NCBI GenBank assembly: GCA_019775845.1
Contig: JADQAV010000038.1
Span: forward strand, 1-64,000
Direction of reading: 5' to 3'
DNA: 64,000 nt
Source of the DNA: Myrmaecium sp. VS I D KN 1
Taxonomy: Eukaryota > Ascomycota > Dothideomycetes > Valsariales > Valsariaceae
Shown: positions 45,601 to 54,588 of the stretch, piece after piece
How the letters are laid out: each line of letters begins with the position of its first letter
Numbering within the stretch: position 1 is the first letter of the stretch
The notes under the pieces: model-generated
What the model saw: the letters and a program-made list of their open reading frames with translations, nothing else
What the model was told of the DNA's origin: nothing
Database searches by the model: none
Position numbers and translations under genes: made by a program

Positions 45601-46156
45601 CCGGCGCCGGTGCCGGTGCAGCTAAAAGCGCGCTCTTCCTCCTCGGCGCATCAGCAACACGACCGCGACGCCTCTCACTCGCGCCCCTTCCCACCTCCAC
45701 CTCATCTTCCTCGTCCTCGTCCCGCCTCTCCCCCATCACCGCGCTATCATCCCAGATATCACTCGTCGGCTCGAAAGAAGGCCGAGCGTTCCTAACCACC
45801 CTGCTCCCACCGCTCCCCGCCGTCGCGACGGTGGACGTTGATCGCGCGACCGAAGGCGGCGGACGTCGGGGCTTCGCCGCGCTGCTACTGCGATTGTGTG
45901 AAGGCGCCGGGTGGTCCACGTGCAAGTCCGTTGTTGAGGCGGTGAGTCCATCTGCGTAAGTGGGCGGGTAGGCGTATGGTTGCGGATAGGGATTGTACGC
46001 GCTGTAGCCGGCTGCGACGGCGACCGCGGCGGCGGCATGGTGGTGCTGGAGCTGGTGTGGAGGGACGCGCCGGGATGTTGTGCTACCGCTAACGCTGCTG
46101 ATGTTGCTGCCGGTGCCGGTTGTTCGCCTTGCTGGCGGAAAGGCGTATGGATGCAT
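42635..46156 (-). CDS. ASPM-like spindle protein (calponin homology, IQ)
   Basis: This intronless frame encodes 1173 residues. The first 430 are low-complexity, Ser/Arg/Ala/Pro-rich with basic clusters. A helical segment from about 480 leads into a region like the calponin-homology domains of abnormal-spindle proteins: 'LATDLRDGVLLTRLVEVLL', 'LSQHLKFPSIGRAQKLYNT' and 'LGLLWGLVGKWGLGALVDW'. Near the C-terminus three IQ-like motifs bind calmodulin in the family ('AAVLQRAYRARLARREVG', 'ATVVQRAWRAVLEDR', 'FQALARGWRARRVVR'). ASPM/Asp proteins sit at spindle poles and crosslink microtubule minus ends. There are far fewer IQ motifs than in animal ASPM, as expected for fungi. The frame extends up to 46249 but starts there with GTG; the first ATG is 46156. 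Confidence 0.88.
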   Translation of the reverse strand: MHPYAFPPARRTTGTGSNISSVSGSTTSRRVPPHQLQHHHAAAAVAVAAGYSAYNPYPQPYAYPPTYADGLTASTTDLHVDHPAPSHNRSSSAAKPRRPPPSVARSTSTVATAGSGGSRVVRNARPSFEPTSDIWDDSAVMGERRDEDEEDEVEVGRGASERRRGRVADAPRRKSALLAAPAPAPARRRVSEVLRMREQEREGLARRKAAGDGSEGEVVMKKKAARRQTIYVPSEDTTIVTIHPGNAARHRRRERSPDLGLDLVTLSEEEEGTLVSSLKGGAGKAKAGSLAAPPKRAPLRETARTRTLQGVTFAEAVVGRGGGKENVPPGRYRGVAKDDDEDDTCALKPLVKKVTMSTTAKAVPLVETRAKQVNAKPKPNALSSSVERSSPASGSRKRYSTESNSGPSPAKSLKARRDATAAARSVRTSATRSARFSSASAGHTHSPTLSSSPFAPNRSPPKALRRCRPGQHAPKPPSRLSVPYLVQKAREKEEKYPVLTEDLARPELYEDSWLRYQEVALTQLLNGLFRSVDLTGGPDGPDEMEEARALRKKMLALYHEPAVPVLHQRLQASLQYGALSVPKDVLAQQVRLREDVGLRRKFLNLWVRTYDLGLLRAALEAVVGRELPVPDRLSSGSAMAAATAEDGERRERRMRKAIEGFVETFLIRNEDAVRIKTGMGSIASIARARDHREDDFGSQSWSWRRTVLRSLMLVLLLDKVKATDAVPGCLFQISSPYKSSTAVLQALQSMLLPSLGDIMRPLGHVNYQVSCVQYPLQEYRYHVDNLATDLRDGVLLTRLVEVLLYPPTTLMAMTENTVTVTLPSGELLTSAVAVDTKDQWVLSQHLKFPSIGRAQKLYNTQIALSALEGLKGVAGQVVQAVTAEDLVDGHREKTLGLLWGLVGKWGLGALVDWDEVLRETRRFRRRFYAGKSADYQDLDSEDEDELEELDGVERYTFLLRAWARNIGRLRGVRMANLTTAFAGTAAFEAIVDEYMPFCPASSSAATVSTAPLSLPAKLKLFGCSNAFIALFPASHTPHAATIPSRDFTVTTLAFLASRLVPLACSWRAAAVLQRAYRARLARREVGRRFALMRLAHGCAAVVRERDRLTWAATVVQRAWRAVLEDRIRRLVDDVVGFQALARGWRARRVVRERKRVDRAGGRRTWVERVRGGW

Positions 46157-47618
46157 CGTTGTGTATCGCCTCGGTTTGTCCGGTGGTTCTTTTGTTGTTG
46201 TTATTGTTGTTATTTGTTTGGGACGGTATGGTCTGCGTCGCTGATACACGCTTCCTAAACGGGATGCTGCGGCGCTCTGTCGTGTTGTGAGGAATCGCGC
46301 GCATGCGCTTGTCTGTTTCTCCCGGTTCTTCCAGATAATCTCTGCTGTTATTGATATAGGTCCGTCGTAAAGCGTCCGTGTGTATATGTTCAGTGCCTCT
46401 GTTTACACAGCACAGACGATCCAGTCGAAGACGCTCGAGTCTGATATCACAAAACCCTCTCTCAACCACAAACAACAACAAACGCGCGCGCTGGCTGTCG
46501 CAAAGCGTGACCGCAAGGGTATAAAGCGAAAAGAGATGAAGAAGCAAAAGAGAATGAATCCCGCTGGCGCTCGCTTGATATACAGCCCAGCCGTATGTAT
46601 ATATACGATCTGGCAGGTTCGACCCCCTCGAGTCCGTTTGTTTACGCTGGGTCAGTAGTGAACAGTATGTAGTAGTAAGATGCTAGGTAGGCGGTTGTTG
46701 TCGTGCGGGTAAGGCGGACGGAAAGGGTGGGAGTGGAGTGGGAGGTACGGACGGTTTTTGTGGGCCTTGCCCGCCCCGTCCCGCCGTTGCTGGGGCGACG
46801 TGCTGACCCTTGGGCTTTGGGCTGGGGGCACCTTCCTAGGGGAGGAACTCGGGAGTTTATGATCACCATTCCGGAATTAAAAGGTAGTAAGTAGTATACA
46901 AGGAAAGAAGGATGAGAGGAGGGAAAATGAGAAAGAGGATGCATCAAAAGGACAAGGAAAAGCACGGTAAGAGTGAAGAAACGGAAGAAAAGAGATATAT
47001 AGATCTCTAAGTGGAATCCTCTCATATATAGACGATACACGAAATGCAAGCCTGATCCAGTCTCTGGATTGATCAACCACCAGCATTCAATATTGATATG
47101 GATACTGTAAGGATAATAAGTACTGTAGATATCGATATGATCCAAACCCATGCCACAGCACGTCGCACAGCAGGTACTATATGTAGGTAATCGGCACGCA
47201 AGCTACCGAAAGATAAGGTCCGTAGATACTCAAGTAGATGAAGCATGAGATGAGAAGAAGAAGAAAAAGAAACATAGCAAAAAGATAAATGCGCGCAGCG
47301 TATACTCATTCTTCTTTCCTCCTTTCAAAAGGAAACGAAACGAAGATGAAGAACATAAAAAAAAAAGAAAAAAAAAAGAATACCCAACTCCCCCCCCCCC
47401 CCCTCAATCCCACAAGAAAAACAATCCTTCCTAATTTCCACTCCCAAAAACCCCATTACGCGCGCAACAAAAGAAACGAGCAGAGAAAAAAAAGAACAAC
47501 CCCCAATGTGGTGTTGAATGTTTTCCAGCGATAAGTAGCAAGAAAGCCAAGATGAAGCCCATGTGATATCTTCTGCCTTTTTCCGTTCCCAAACCTCCTC
47601 CTCCTCATCCTGACTCCA
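46157..47618. other. Intergenic: ASPM-like promoter and BSD2 3' flank
   Basis: This stretch lies between two minus-strand genes. A run of 14 C occurs at 47390-47403, after A-rich sequence from about 47355. A T-loop-like word near 46618 lacks a matching acceptor stem, so it is not a tRNA. No gene is supported. Confidence 0.5.
47390..47403. repeat. Poly-C mononucleotide run (14 C)
   Basis: This is an uninterrupted run of 14 C on the plus strand, next to A-rich sequence. It lies in the trailing flank of BSD2 and may vary in length between isolates. Confidence 0.85.
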
Positions 47619-48830
47619 TCAGACGGCATGCTCGGGGCTCTCACCTTCAGCCACGACCGCGACGCCCAGCCCTCGGTCCGGGCTCTGCAGGACGAGCTTC
47701 TCGTGCCGCTTCGCGCGGACGTAGTCGCTGACCGCCTTGATCAAGATGAACCAACCGAGGATCATGAGGATATACGCGAACCAGTCCATCGAGCTGATGT
47801 TGCCGGAGCTTTGGCCGCTTCCGCCGCCGGAGGCGACGTTGTTGGGGTCGAAGTCGTGCGAGCTCGGGTCCGGCGGCGCGCCGCTGAAGTCGCCGTCGCC
47901 GTTGTCGCCGTCGCCGCCGCCCATGTCGGCCGAGCTGGCGCCTTTGATCGTGAAGCCCGACTGGATCAGGGTGATGCCGAGACCGGCCAGCGAGCCGTTC
48001 TTGGCGGCGTGCGTGGTGTGGAGGAGGTACGTGAGGAGGAAGCCGACATAGGTGAAGGACATGGAGATCATCGCGTTCCAGACGAAGCTGAAGTGGCCAC
48101 CGACGGGGAGACCGTCCACGAAGACGTCGTCGCTGACCATGCCTGGCGCGAGGATGGTCGTTTCCCAGTACGGCGGAGTGGCATCTGCAGCTGCTTGCTC
48201 GTACGTCTATGCGGTGTCAGTCTGATATCGCAACCAAAAAAGACCATGGACCACTTACCGGAGGCTTCTCCTCCAGATCATCTCCTGGTGAAGGCTTGGC
48301 ACTCAAGTTTGTGAAGACACCATCGGAGCCCATGCCGCTACCATAGATGCGCCCCGATGTGGGTTGAAAGACCGGGAGCTGCGTCACTCGTCTGATCACA
48401 CCGGGATGGGCACCCGGTTCACTGGACGTCTGCTCCTCCTGGCTCTCAGCCCGCCCCTCCGCCGAATTGCCGCGCATCAACCTTTGGCGATCATCCAGAC
48501 CATCGCCATGCTCGTCGTCAGAGTCTTCATCGTCGGAAGGGGTATCGAAGGTGTCCGCGAGCGTTCGGTCGGCATCTTCAGCGAGAGGATCGTTGTCCAG
48601 CAAGCGCCGGGAGGTGGAGAGAGGCGAGGAGGCGGCGGAGCGGAAGGAGGGAGGGGGGGAGTTGGGGATGGGGTATTGCTGGTGAGGGACAGAGGCAGCG
48701 GAGTCGTCTTCGTCGTTTGCGGCAACCTGTGAGGGGAGATCTGTCAGCCGGACCATCCAGGGGTGCGGTGGTGAGTGAGGTGTGGAGCCTGAGGGGCAAC
48801 ACGTACCCGCTCGTAGCGCTGATTGCTCAT
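47619..48830 (-). CDS. BSD2: BSD2/NDFIP-type ubiquitin-ligase adaptor
   Basis: This gene encodes a 359-residue protein from exons 48807-48830, 48259-48726 and 47619-48206, with introns of 80 and 52 bp. The first exon has only eight codons. The N-terminal half is acidic, Ser-rich and cytosolic. The join of exons 2 and 3 creates 'PPTYEQAAADATPPYWET', where PPTY is a PPxY motif that binds the WW domains of Rsp5/NEDD4 ligases. Three membrane segments follow: 'VWNAMISMSFTYVGFLLTYLL', 'GLGITLIQSGF' and 'WFAYILMILGWFILI'. The ending 'LQSPDRGLGV' is also family-like. In yeast, Bsd2 sends metal transporters such as Smf1 to the vacuole for breakdown. Confidence 0.92.
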
Positions 48831-50123
48831 CCTGAGCTCGTGAGGCGATAGGAGATGCGTAGGGACAGCAGGAGGGCGAGGGGGGAGGAGGCGAACAATG
48901 AGGGTCGAAATCAGGAACGGGTGAAGAAGGAGATGGATGTGCGGAGATGGATGTTGGGGCCGCAGGCGTGGGTTGATGGATGGGTTCACTCGTTTCGACG
49001 GTCGGCACGGGGCGGTTGGGCCCAGGCAGGCAAAGGAACTCTGACGGGTGGGTGTGTCAGCTGCACAGCCACGCCGGCACGCTGGAGGTGCTGGACAGGA
49101 ACAAGGAAGCAGCCGAACGGTGCGTTTAAAGTTACAAAGAGTATTTAGATAAAGGAAGAAAGAAAGAAACATGAATATTCTAATGCAGAAAGGTGGAATA
49201 TAAAATGTGGCTACTGGTGCAATACGGCGAACCACCACATGCTATTATGTATAGCAGTTACAGTATGTACCACTTTACGATGCATTTCCCCTGCATCTCC
49301 ATCGGGTTCCCAAGATCTCCTCTTGTCAAATGTAACCCTGCCATAGAAACAAGAAAGCATGTCAGAAAACATGCACCTCGATGCCTCAGGTTTTTTCACC
49401 ATGGAAGCAGACCTGTCCGAAGTCCCACGCGCTGAAACAGATTTGGAGCAGCGATGGACTGGTCAAGGGTGATGCCAGGTTTCAGCCTGACGGCCTGACA
49501 TGCCTGCGACGGACCGGGGCGCTTACAAAGAAAGATCCATTCCTTGAGTCGTTCTTCAGGCGTACTACCTACTTGACTTTCTTCAGTTATTATATCGAGC
49601 AGTCACAGTAGATGATATATATATAGTATAGCAGTATAGCAGTAGAGCGTACTGCTGAACACAGACACCCTTTGAAGTAACGTAAAAGAGAAAGTTTCGT
49701 CCGATAGATGATGATGACGATGATGACACCACCTCCTCACCACTCACACGTGCCATCCGCCCTACTTCCTCATCAAGTTGCCCTGACCTGCCAGTGGCCG
49801 TAGGTGTGGCGGTGGTGTCCGCGTTTGTGTGTGGCTCAACAACCCACGCTCCAGCCTCAGGCCGATCCCTGCTCGACAGGGGAAAGCCGGACGTTCTTCT
49901 TCCCTTCCCATGACGCTCAGACCATCCAGAAAAGAGTCTCCCCGTTCGTCCCCGGATTCTTGAACAGACAGACAAGAACTCCAAAAAAGCGCATCAATCA
50001 CTTCCATTCTACCAGCAACGCCACCAGCAGCAACACCACCGCTTCCCTCCCACGCGCCTCTCCGCACTCTTGCCGTCGCCTCCTCAATCAACCGAACAAA
50101 CGCAGAACAGAAAAAAAGAAAAG
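48831..50123. promoter_or_regulatory. Divergent intergenic region, BSD2 and CBP6
   Basis: This stretch of 1.3 kb lies between divergent start codons. It contains an AT-rich segment near 49612-49640 with TA repeats. Several short frames lack domains. Promoters of both genes should lie here, but I cannot define motifs. Confidence 0.45.
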
Positions 50124-50755
50124 ATGTCATCCTCCGTACGCCTCCCCCCATCCCCCATCCCCCCTCAATGGCGAAAAATCACCCACCAACTAACCGTCCC
50201 ACCAGCAAATCCCCAAACACTACGCCCGCCTCCTCAGCAGCTGGCCCAACGACCCGCTCCGACCAACCGTCACCTTCCACGCCCTCCTCCGCGCCCGCGC
50301 CTCACGCTTTCCCAATCCTCCCTCCAACCCATCCTCCACCACCACCCCATCCGCCTCCTCCTCCGCCGCTGCTGCCCCTCAAAGCAGCAGCAGCAGCAGC
50401 GGCGCCACCGGCAACGGTACCGGCGTCACCGACCCCCGCCGCGAACTCCCCCACATCAACGCCCTGTACGGTCTGCTGGAGGATCGGTATCGGAACGCGG
50501 TAAGGCGTCGTCCCCCCCCTCCCCTCCCCCGCAGGACCAAGAAAGAAAGAAGAAGAAGAAGAAGAAAAAAGGCAATTTGATACTGATACTGATACTGACC
50601 TCTGACAACAGTTCCCCACGACGCCCCGCCTCCTCCGGCCCGCGTCCCAGCCGACGTACTATGAGGATCTCGTGCGGGAGATGGCGGAGGCGCCCACGCG
50701 CGGCTGGTGGGCCCGCGCGCTGACGCGGTGGCGGGGGATGTTTCGGTTGAGGTGA
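50124..50755 (+). CDS. CBP6: Cbp6/UQCC2-type complex III assembly factor
   Basis: I read a 149-residue protein from exons 50124-50135, 50206-50499 and 50612-50755. The first exon has four codons and encodes 'MSSS', which splices to 'QIPKHYARLLSSWPNDPLRP'. This matches the start and 'YPKD' region of yeast Cbp6 and the 'CEEWPVD' region of UQCC2. The second conserved block, 'LYGLLEDRYRNAFPTTP' with 'LLRPASQPTYYEDLV', fits the 'FRNYYDIGDKLYKPAGNPQYY' region of Cbp6. Between them is an insert of about 40 residues rich in Ser, Thr, Ala and Gly, partly a CAG/AGC repeat. With Cbp3 the family binds newly made cytochrome b and the mitoribosome. No single open frame shows this gene; each exon lies in a different frame. 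It is convergent with RPAP1. Confidence 0.78.
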
Positions 50756-50983
50756 GGGGTGGATGAGAGGGAGAGGAGGGGATACTGTGGGGATGGATGG
50801 TTGGATGAGGAGGGAGAGGGGAAAATAGGGAATAAAGAATCATGATGAAGAAAAGGATGGCTTGTTTTCTTTCTTCTCCTCTTCTCCATGGTTCGAAATG
50901 TTCATCTAGGGAATTGACAATGTAGATGTGTACAATCAACGCAACCCTTCAACTTCTTCAACTTCTTCTCCTTCCAAACCAAA

Positions 50984-52513
50984 CTAAACAGCCTTCCTCC
51001 TCCGCCCTCCACCCCGTCGCCAATTCCACAGCGCCTCCTGCGCCATCGTCCGCGCCGTCAAATGTCCCTTATCCCGCCCAGCTTCCACCGCCAAAATCTC
51101 CAGCACGCGCTCCCGCTCCACCAGCTCCCACAAACCCGCGCACAGCGCACTCCACCCCTCGCGGCCCTCCGCCACCTCCTCCCCGTCCCCATCCACCTCC
51201 CCATCCCCCGGGCCCTCGTAATTCTCCTGGCCCGCCTCGACGCCGAACTTGCCCCGGCCGAGGCGGTACAGGATGCGGCCGAGGGTCTGGAAGGCGAGGC
51301 AGCGCTGGGCGGGCACGGCGGAGCGGGCGAGCGTGGCCAGCTCCGGCACCGTGTACCCGGCCGCCTCGGGCGCGTCGGCGTGGTGGTGCAGGCCGAGGTG
51401 GGTGGGCAGGGCGACCGCGCGGGACGGCGGCAGGAGCTGGCCGCGGAAGTCGAAGCGTAGGGCTGCGGGCGCGAGGGCCTGCTGCGAGGGGTGGTAGGGT
51501 GAGCGCGGGTCCCCCTCGGCTGGGACGGGGGTCATCCATTCCAGGGAGGAGGGGTCGTAGGGGAGGGTGGGGAAGTATTTGTCGTGCAGGTTTTGGAGGA
51601 AGTTGGGGTCGTCCGGGTCGAGCTGTGGGGGTTGAGGGGGGTGGGGGAAGTGGATCGAGGTGGGCAGGTCGGAGAGCGTGGAGGGGTCGATGGCGGCGGC
51701 CGGGTCGATGGTCGCGTTCGGGTTGATGGGTGTGTCAGGCTCGGCGTTGGCGACGGTGGGGGTGATGGAGGGTTTGGGTATTGTTGTCGTTCCGGGTGCG
51801 GGCTGGGAGTCGGTGGTGGATGTGGTCGTGGTCGAGGTGGAAGGTTCAGGCTGGGACGGAAGCGCTGGTGGCTTCTCGAATGTGACCGTCTTCTTCAGCC
51901 TGTCCCTCTTCGCCTCCGCATTATTTGTGTCCCTATCATCCTTCTCCTTTCCCCCCTTTGTACTTTTCGGTATATCAGGGAAGAGGTCCCGCTCGTTGCT
52001 CCCGTCGTCGATGTTGGCGCGACTGAGCAGCTTCTGGATCAGCGACGGATTGAGCCCGGCCAGCAGCTCCTCCCGCTCCTGCTCGATCTCCTCCGGCGAC
52101 ATCTCCGCCAGCCGCCGTGTGTTCTCCTGATCGATGCGCGCCCACTCATCCTCGTCGAGGCTTTTGGGGGTGGCAAGCTTGGCCTCCGCGGAGCGTGGCG
52201 CCTGCACCGCCGGCGCGGTCGAACCGGCCGGGCGGTCCGTCTGGTTCGCACGTCGTTGCTTGAAGGCCGAGACCCGCGTCCGCTTCTTGTGCGCGGGGAA
52301 GCCGGTGGTGGTGGTGGTGGTGGTGGTGGACTTGGGGGTGGGTGCGCTTGGCGGCTTCGCCTCGCCCACGGTGCGTTCCTTGACGTCTGAGATGAAGGAG
52401 AAGAGGGATGGTGGGGCGGCGGCAGCGGTGGCCTCTTCTCGCTGAACGCCGTATGCCTCCTCCTCGTCGGAGTCGAGGTTGACCTCGAAGCGTTCGCCGC
52501 GGACGTAGTTCAT
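50984..52513 (-). CDS. RBA50: RPAP1/Rba50, RNA polymerase II assembly factor
   Basis: This single-exon gene encodes 509 residues. The N-terminal RPAP1 region is around 140-190 ('DEWARIDQENTRRLAEMS', 'EQEREELLAGLNPSLIQKLL'). The C-terminal RPAP1 region begins near 360 with 'LRFDFRGQLLPPSRAVAL' and includes 'AQRCLAFQTLGRILYRLG'. Between them lies a Pro/Thr-rich linker. A run of Thr encoded by ACC/GGT repeats occurs near residue 70. In yeast, Rba50 helps assemble and import RNA polymerase II. The ATG at 52513 is preferred because the extension to 52597 is Pro-rich and unlike the family. The 3' end is convergent with CBP6 at about 230 bp. Confidence 0.9.
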   Translation of the reverse strand: MNYVRGERFEVNLDSDEEEAYGVQREEATAAAAPPSLFSFISDVKERTVGEAKPPSAPTPKSTTTTTTTTGFPAHKKRTRVSAFKQRRANQTDRPAGSTAPAVQAPRSAEAKLATPKSLDEDEWARIDQENTRRLAEMSPEEIEQEREELLAGLNPSLIQKLLSRANIDDGSNERDLFPDIPKSTKGGKEKDDRDTNNAEAKRDRLKKTVTFEKPPALPSQPEPSTSTTTTSTTDSQPAPGTTTIPKPSITPTVANAEPDTPINPNATIDPAAAIDPSTLSDLPTSIHFPHPPQPPQLDPDDPNFLQNLHDKYFPTLPYDPSSLEWMTPVPAEGDPRSPYHPSQQALAPAALRFDFRGQLLPPSRAVALPTHLGLHHHADAPEAAGYTVPELATLARSAVPAQRCLAFQTLGRILYRLGRGKFGVEAGQENYEGPGDGEVDGDGEEVAEGREGWSALCAGLWELVERERVLEILAVEAGRDKGHLTARTMAQEALWNWRRGGGRRRKAV

Positions 52514-54588
52514 GGGGGTCGGTGGTGAAGGTGGATGGAGGTTGGTGGTCGGCCAGGAGAGAGAAACCAGACGATGATGGAATATGGGGGGTGCCACGGT
52601 TGTGTGGCCTCAGGCAGCGAGTGACATGTGGGATTCCCAGGGATGGCAGCGCCCGAGTTCCGAAGGCACGGTCGACAGGTGGAGAGTTATCCGCAAGGGG
52701 CTTAGCGTCCTTCAGCCTTCAACCGAGAGATCGATCCCGCTGCAAAGCAAGACGCCATGGCCCGGCCGGGACTAGCGCCGCCTTTAATCGCATTGCTGCT
52801 TCGTCGGGGCCTCCTCGGCTCCTCTTTTTGCGTCGAGGGAACAACAGCGACGTACTTCAATAGAGGGTAAATGGGAATGAATCGATAACTTACGGGACTG
52901 TACGTCCCATTCGATGCTGTAGAGGTTTAAGGTACGGTAGAGAAAGTTACCTTGATATGTAGTCCTCTCTGAGGTTGCAACCTTTTTCTTTCCAGCTCAC
53001 CGCATCGTCAACATAAGGTATCGCAGTCATCATCACTGTCGGGTGTTCCTTTCGTCAGCTCTCTGGTGTGTGGCCCTGGGGGGGCGCATCTGGCTTCGGG
53101 GGAAACTAGGCAAAAAGGTCCCCCCTGCCACCTCACGGCTGCTGATGCTGCTGCTTGCTGCTGTGGTTCAACCCACATGAACCTTCTCCCGAGGCTTCAG
53201 GAGAAGAGAGAACTGCCTCTATCAATAGCACGCCAGTCGTCCGCTGTACCTAATCCCACAAGATCTCTCTCTTTCTTGTCCCCCCCCAATCCTGCCAGAG
53301 AGACATCCACCATCCCGCGCATGCATGTAGGTGACCAGGTAGCTACCGTAAGGAAACTCTCTGGTCCTAGAAGGCAATTTACCTACACCGGCCTCCCTCT
53401 TTCCCCCCCGTCCCATCCGATCAACTGCTGCCCGTGGACCTTTTTCGCCATCAATTCGCTCTGCTCTCACCCCTCCACCCACCCTTCCCTCGCTTCCCTT
53501 CCATTCCCTCCCCTCGCCTTCCCACCCACCGCCCGCCCTTTGACCGTTGGCCATCGCCCTGGTTTCCCTGCGGACTGGCGGATCCGATTGATGTTCCTCT
53601 GTTCCTCCCACGCCCATCCCTCCCATTTCTCTCATCCCTTCCCTTCCCCCCGCCCCAAATCCGTCTCGTCTGGCTACAAGCACCAGGCCAGCACCAAGAC
53701 GCACCAAGCACCAAGCACCGTCCGCGTGTCGCCCGCTTCACGTTTCCTAGGCCTTTCTGACTCTCGCTTTATAGGTACCTAGCTTTCCCATCTTTCCCGC
53801 TTCCCACTCCCTTCCTCCAACACCAACCTTTCCTCCTCCCTTTCTTTCCCTTCCTCTTCTCTCCTCCCAAACAACCACCCTACCGTCTCACGACCGTCGT
53901 TTCCATCACTTCGTGCCTTGCTTGCGCCAGCTGTCATCGAGCCCACACCGGCAAACGACTGCTCCATCCTCGCCCAGTCTTCCGCCGTGCTCCAATCGCG
54001 CTTGCGGCATCTCCACGGGCGTGCACCGCCGGTTGCATCGTGTTCGCTCCTCGGTCGTGGTGGAGCGGTGGTGAAGTCGGCGCGCACCTGACATTTTGGT
54101 GGTGAGGAACGAGCAGCGACGCAAGGCCACTCCCATCCATCCACTCTCCGTGTTTCCAAGTTCCCGTCCTTGCCCAAGGCGGAACGGACACCGCAGGCAC
54201 CCGCACCGCATCGGCGCACCTCATCAACGCAGCGACAGCGACAGCGATAGCGAACCTTTGAAGGGTCAATACCATTCCAGCTTGCCTGTGGGACTTTTAT
54301 TCGCCCGCACGCACGCAAACCATCCGCATTCACATCCGCATCCTGCCCTTCCATTGCCTTTGCTGCCACTGCAATCTCTCCCCTTCACCTCTCCCTTTCC
54401 CTCATCCCTCCCGTCGCTTGCTTGTTTGATCAGCTACTTTACCTCTACCTACTACCTGCATAGTACTCACTACCGCGGTATTTGCCCGGACACACATCGA
54501 CACACCGGCCCCGTCGCGCAGGCAATCCGGTGTTTCCAAGGTTGGCTTGACTGTTTTTCTTCTGTCTCCGGTCGGCGCATCCGCGAAG
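52514..54588. promoter_or_regulatory. Divergent intergenic region, RBA50 and HPC2
   Basis: This is 2.1 kb between divergent start codons. From about 53260 to 54540 the plus strand is CT-rich, consistent with a long HPC2 leader. Frames here (for example 53066-53782) are low-complexity and without domains. I see no RNA gene or mobile element. Confidence 0.5.

Noticed and set aside
46590-46650. T-loop-like word suggesting a tRNA
   Set aside because: No acceptor stem, D-loop or anticodon stem can be placed around it.
53066-53782. 238-codon plus frame before HPC2
   Set aside because: It is Pro/Ser/His-rich, has no domain and lies in CT-rich leader-like DNA.
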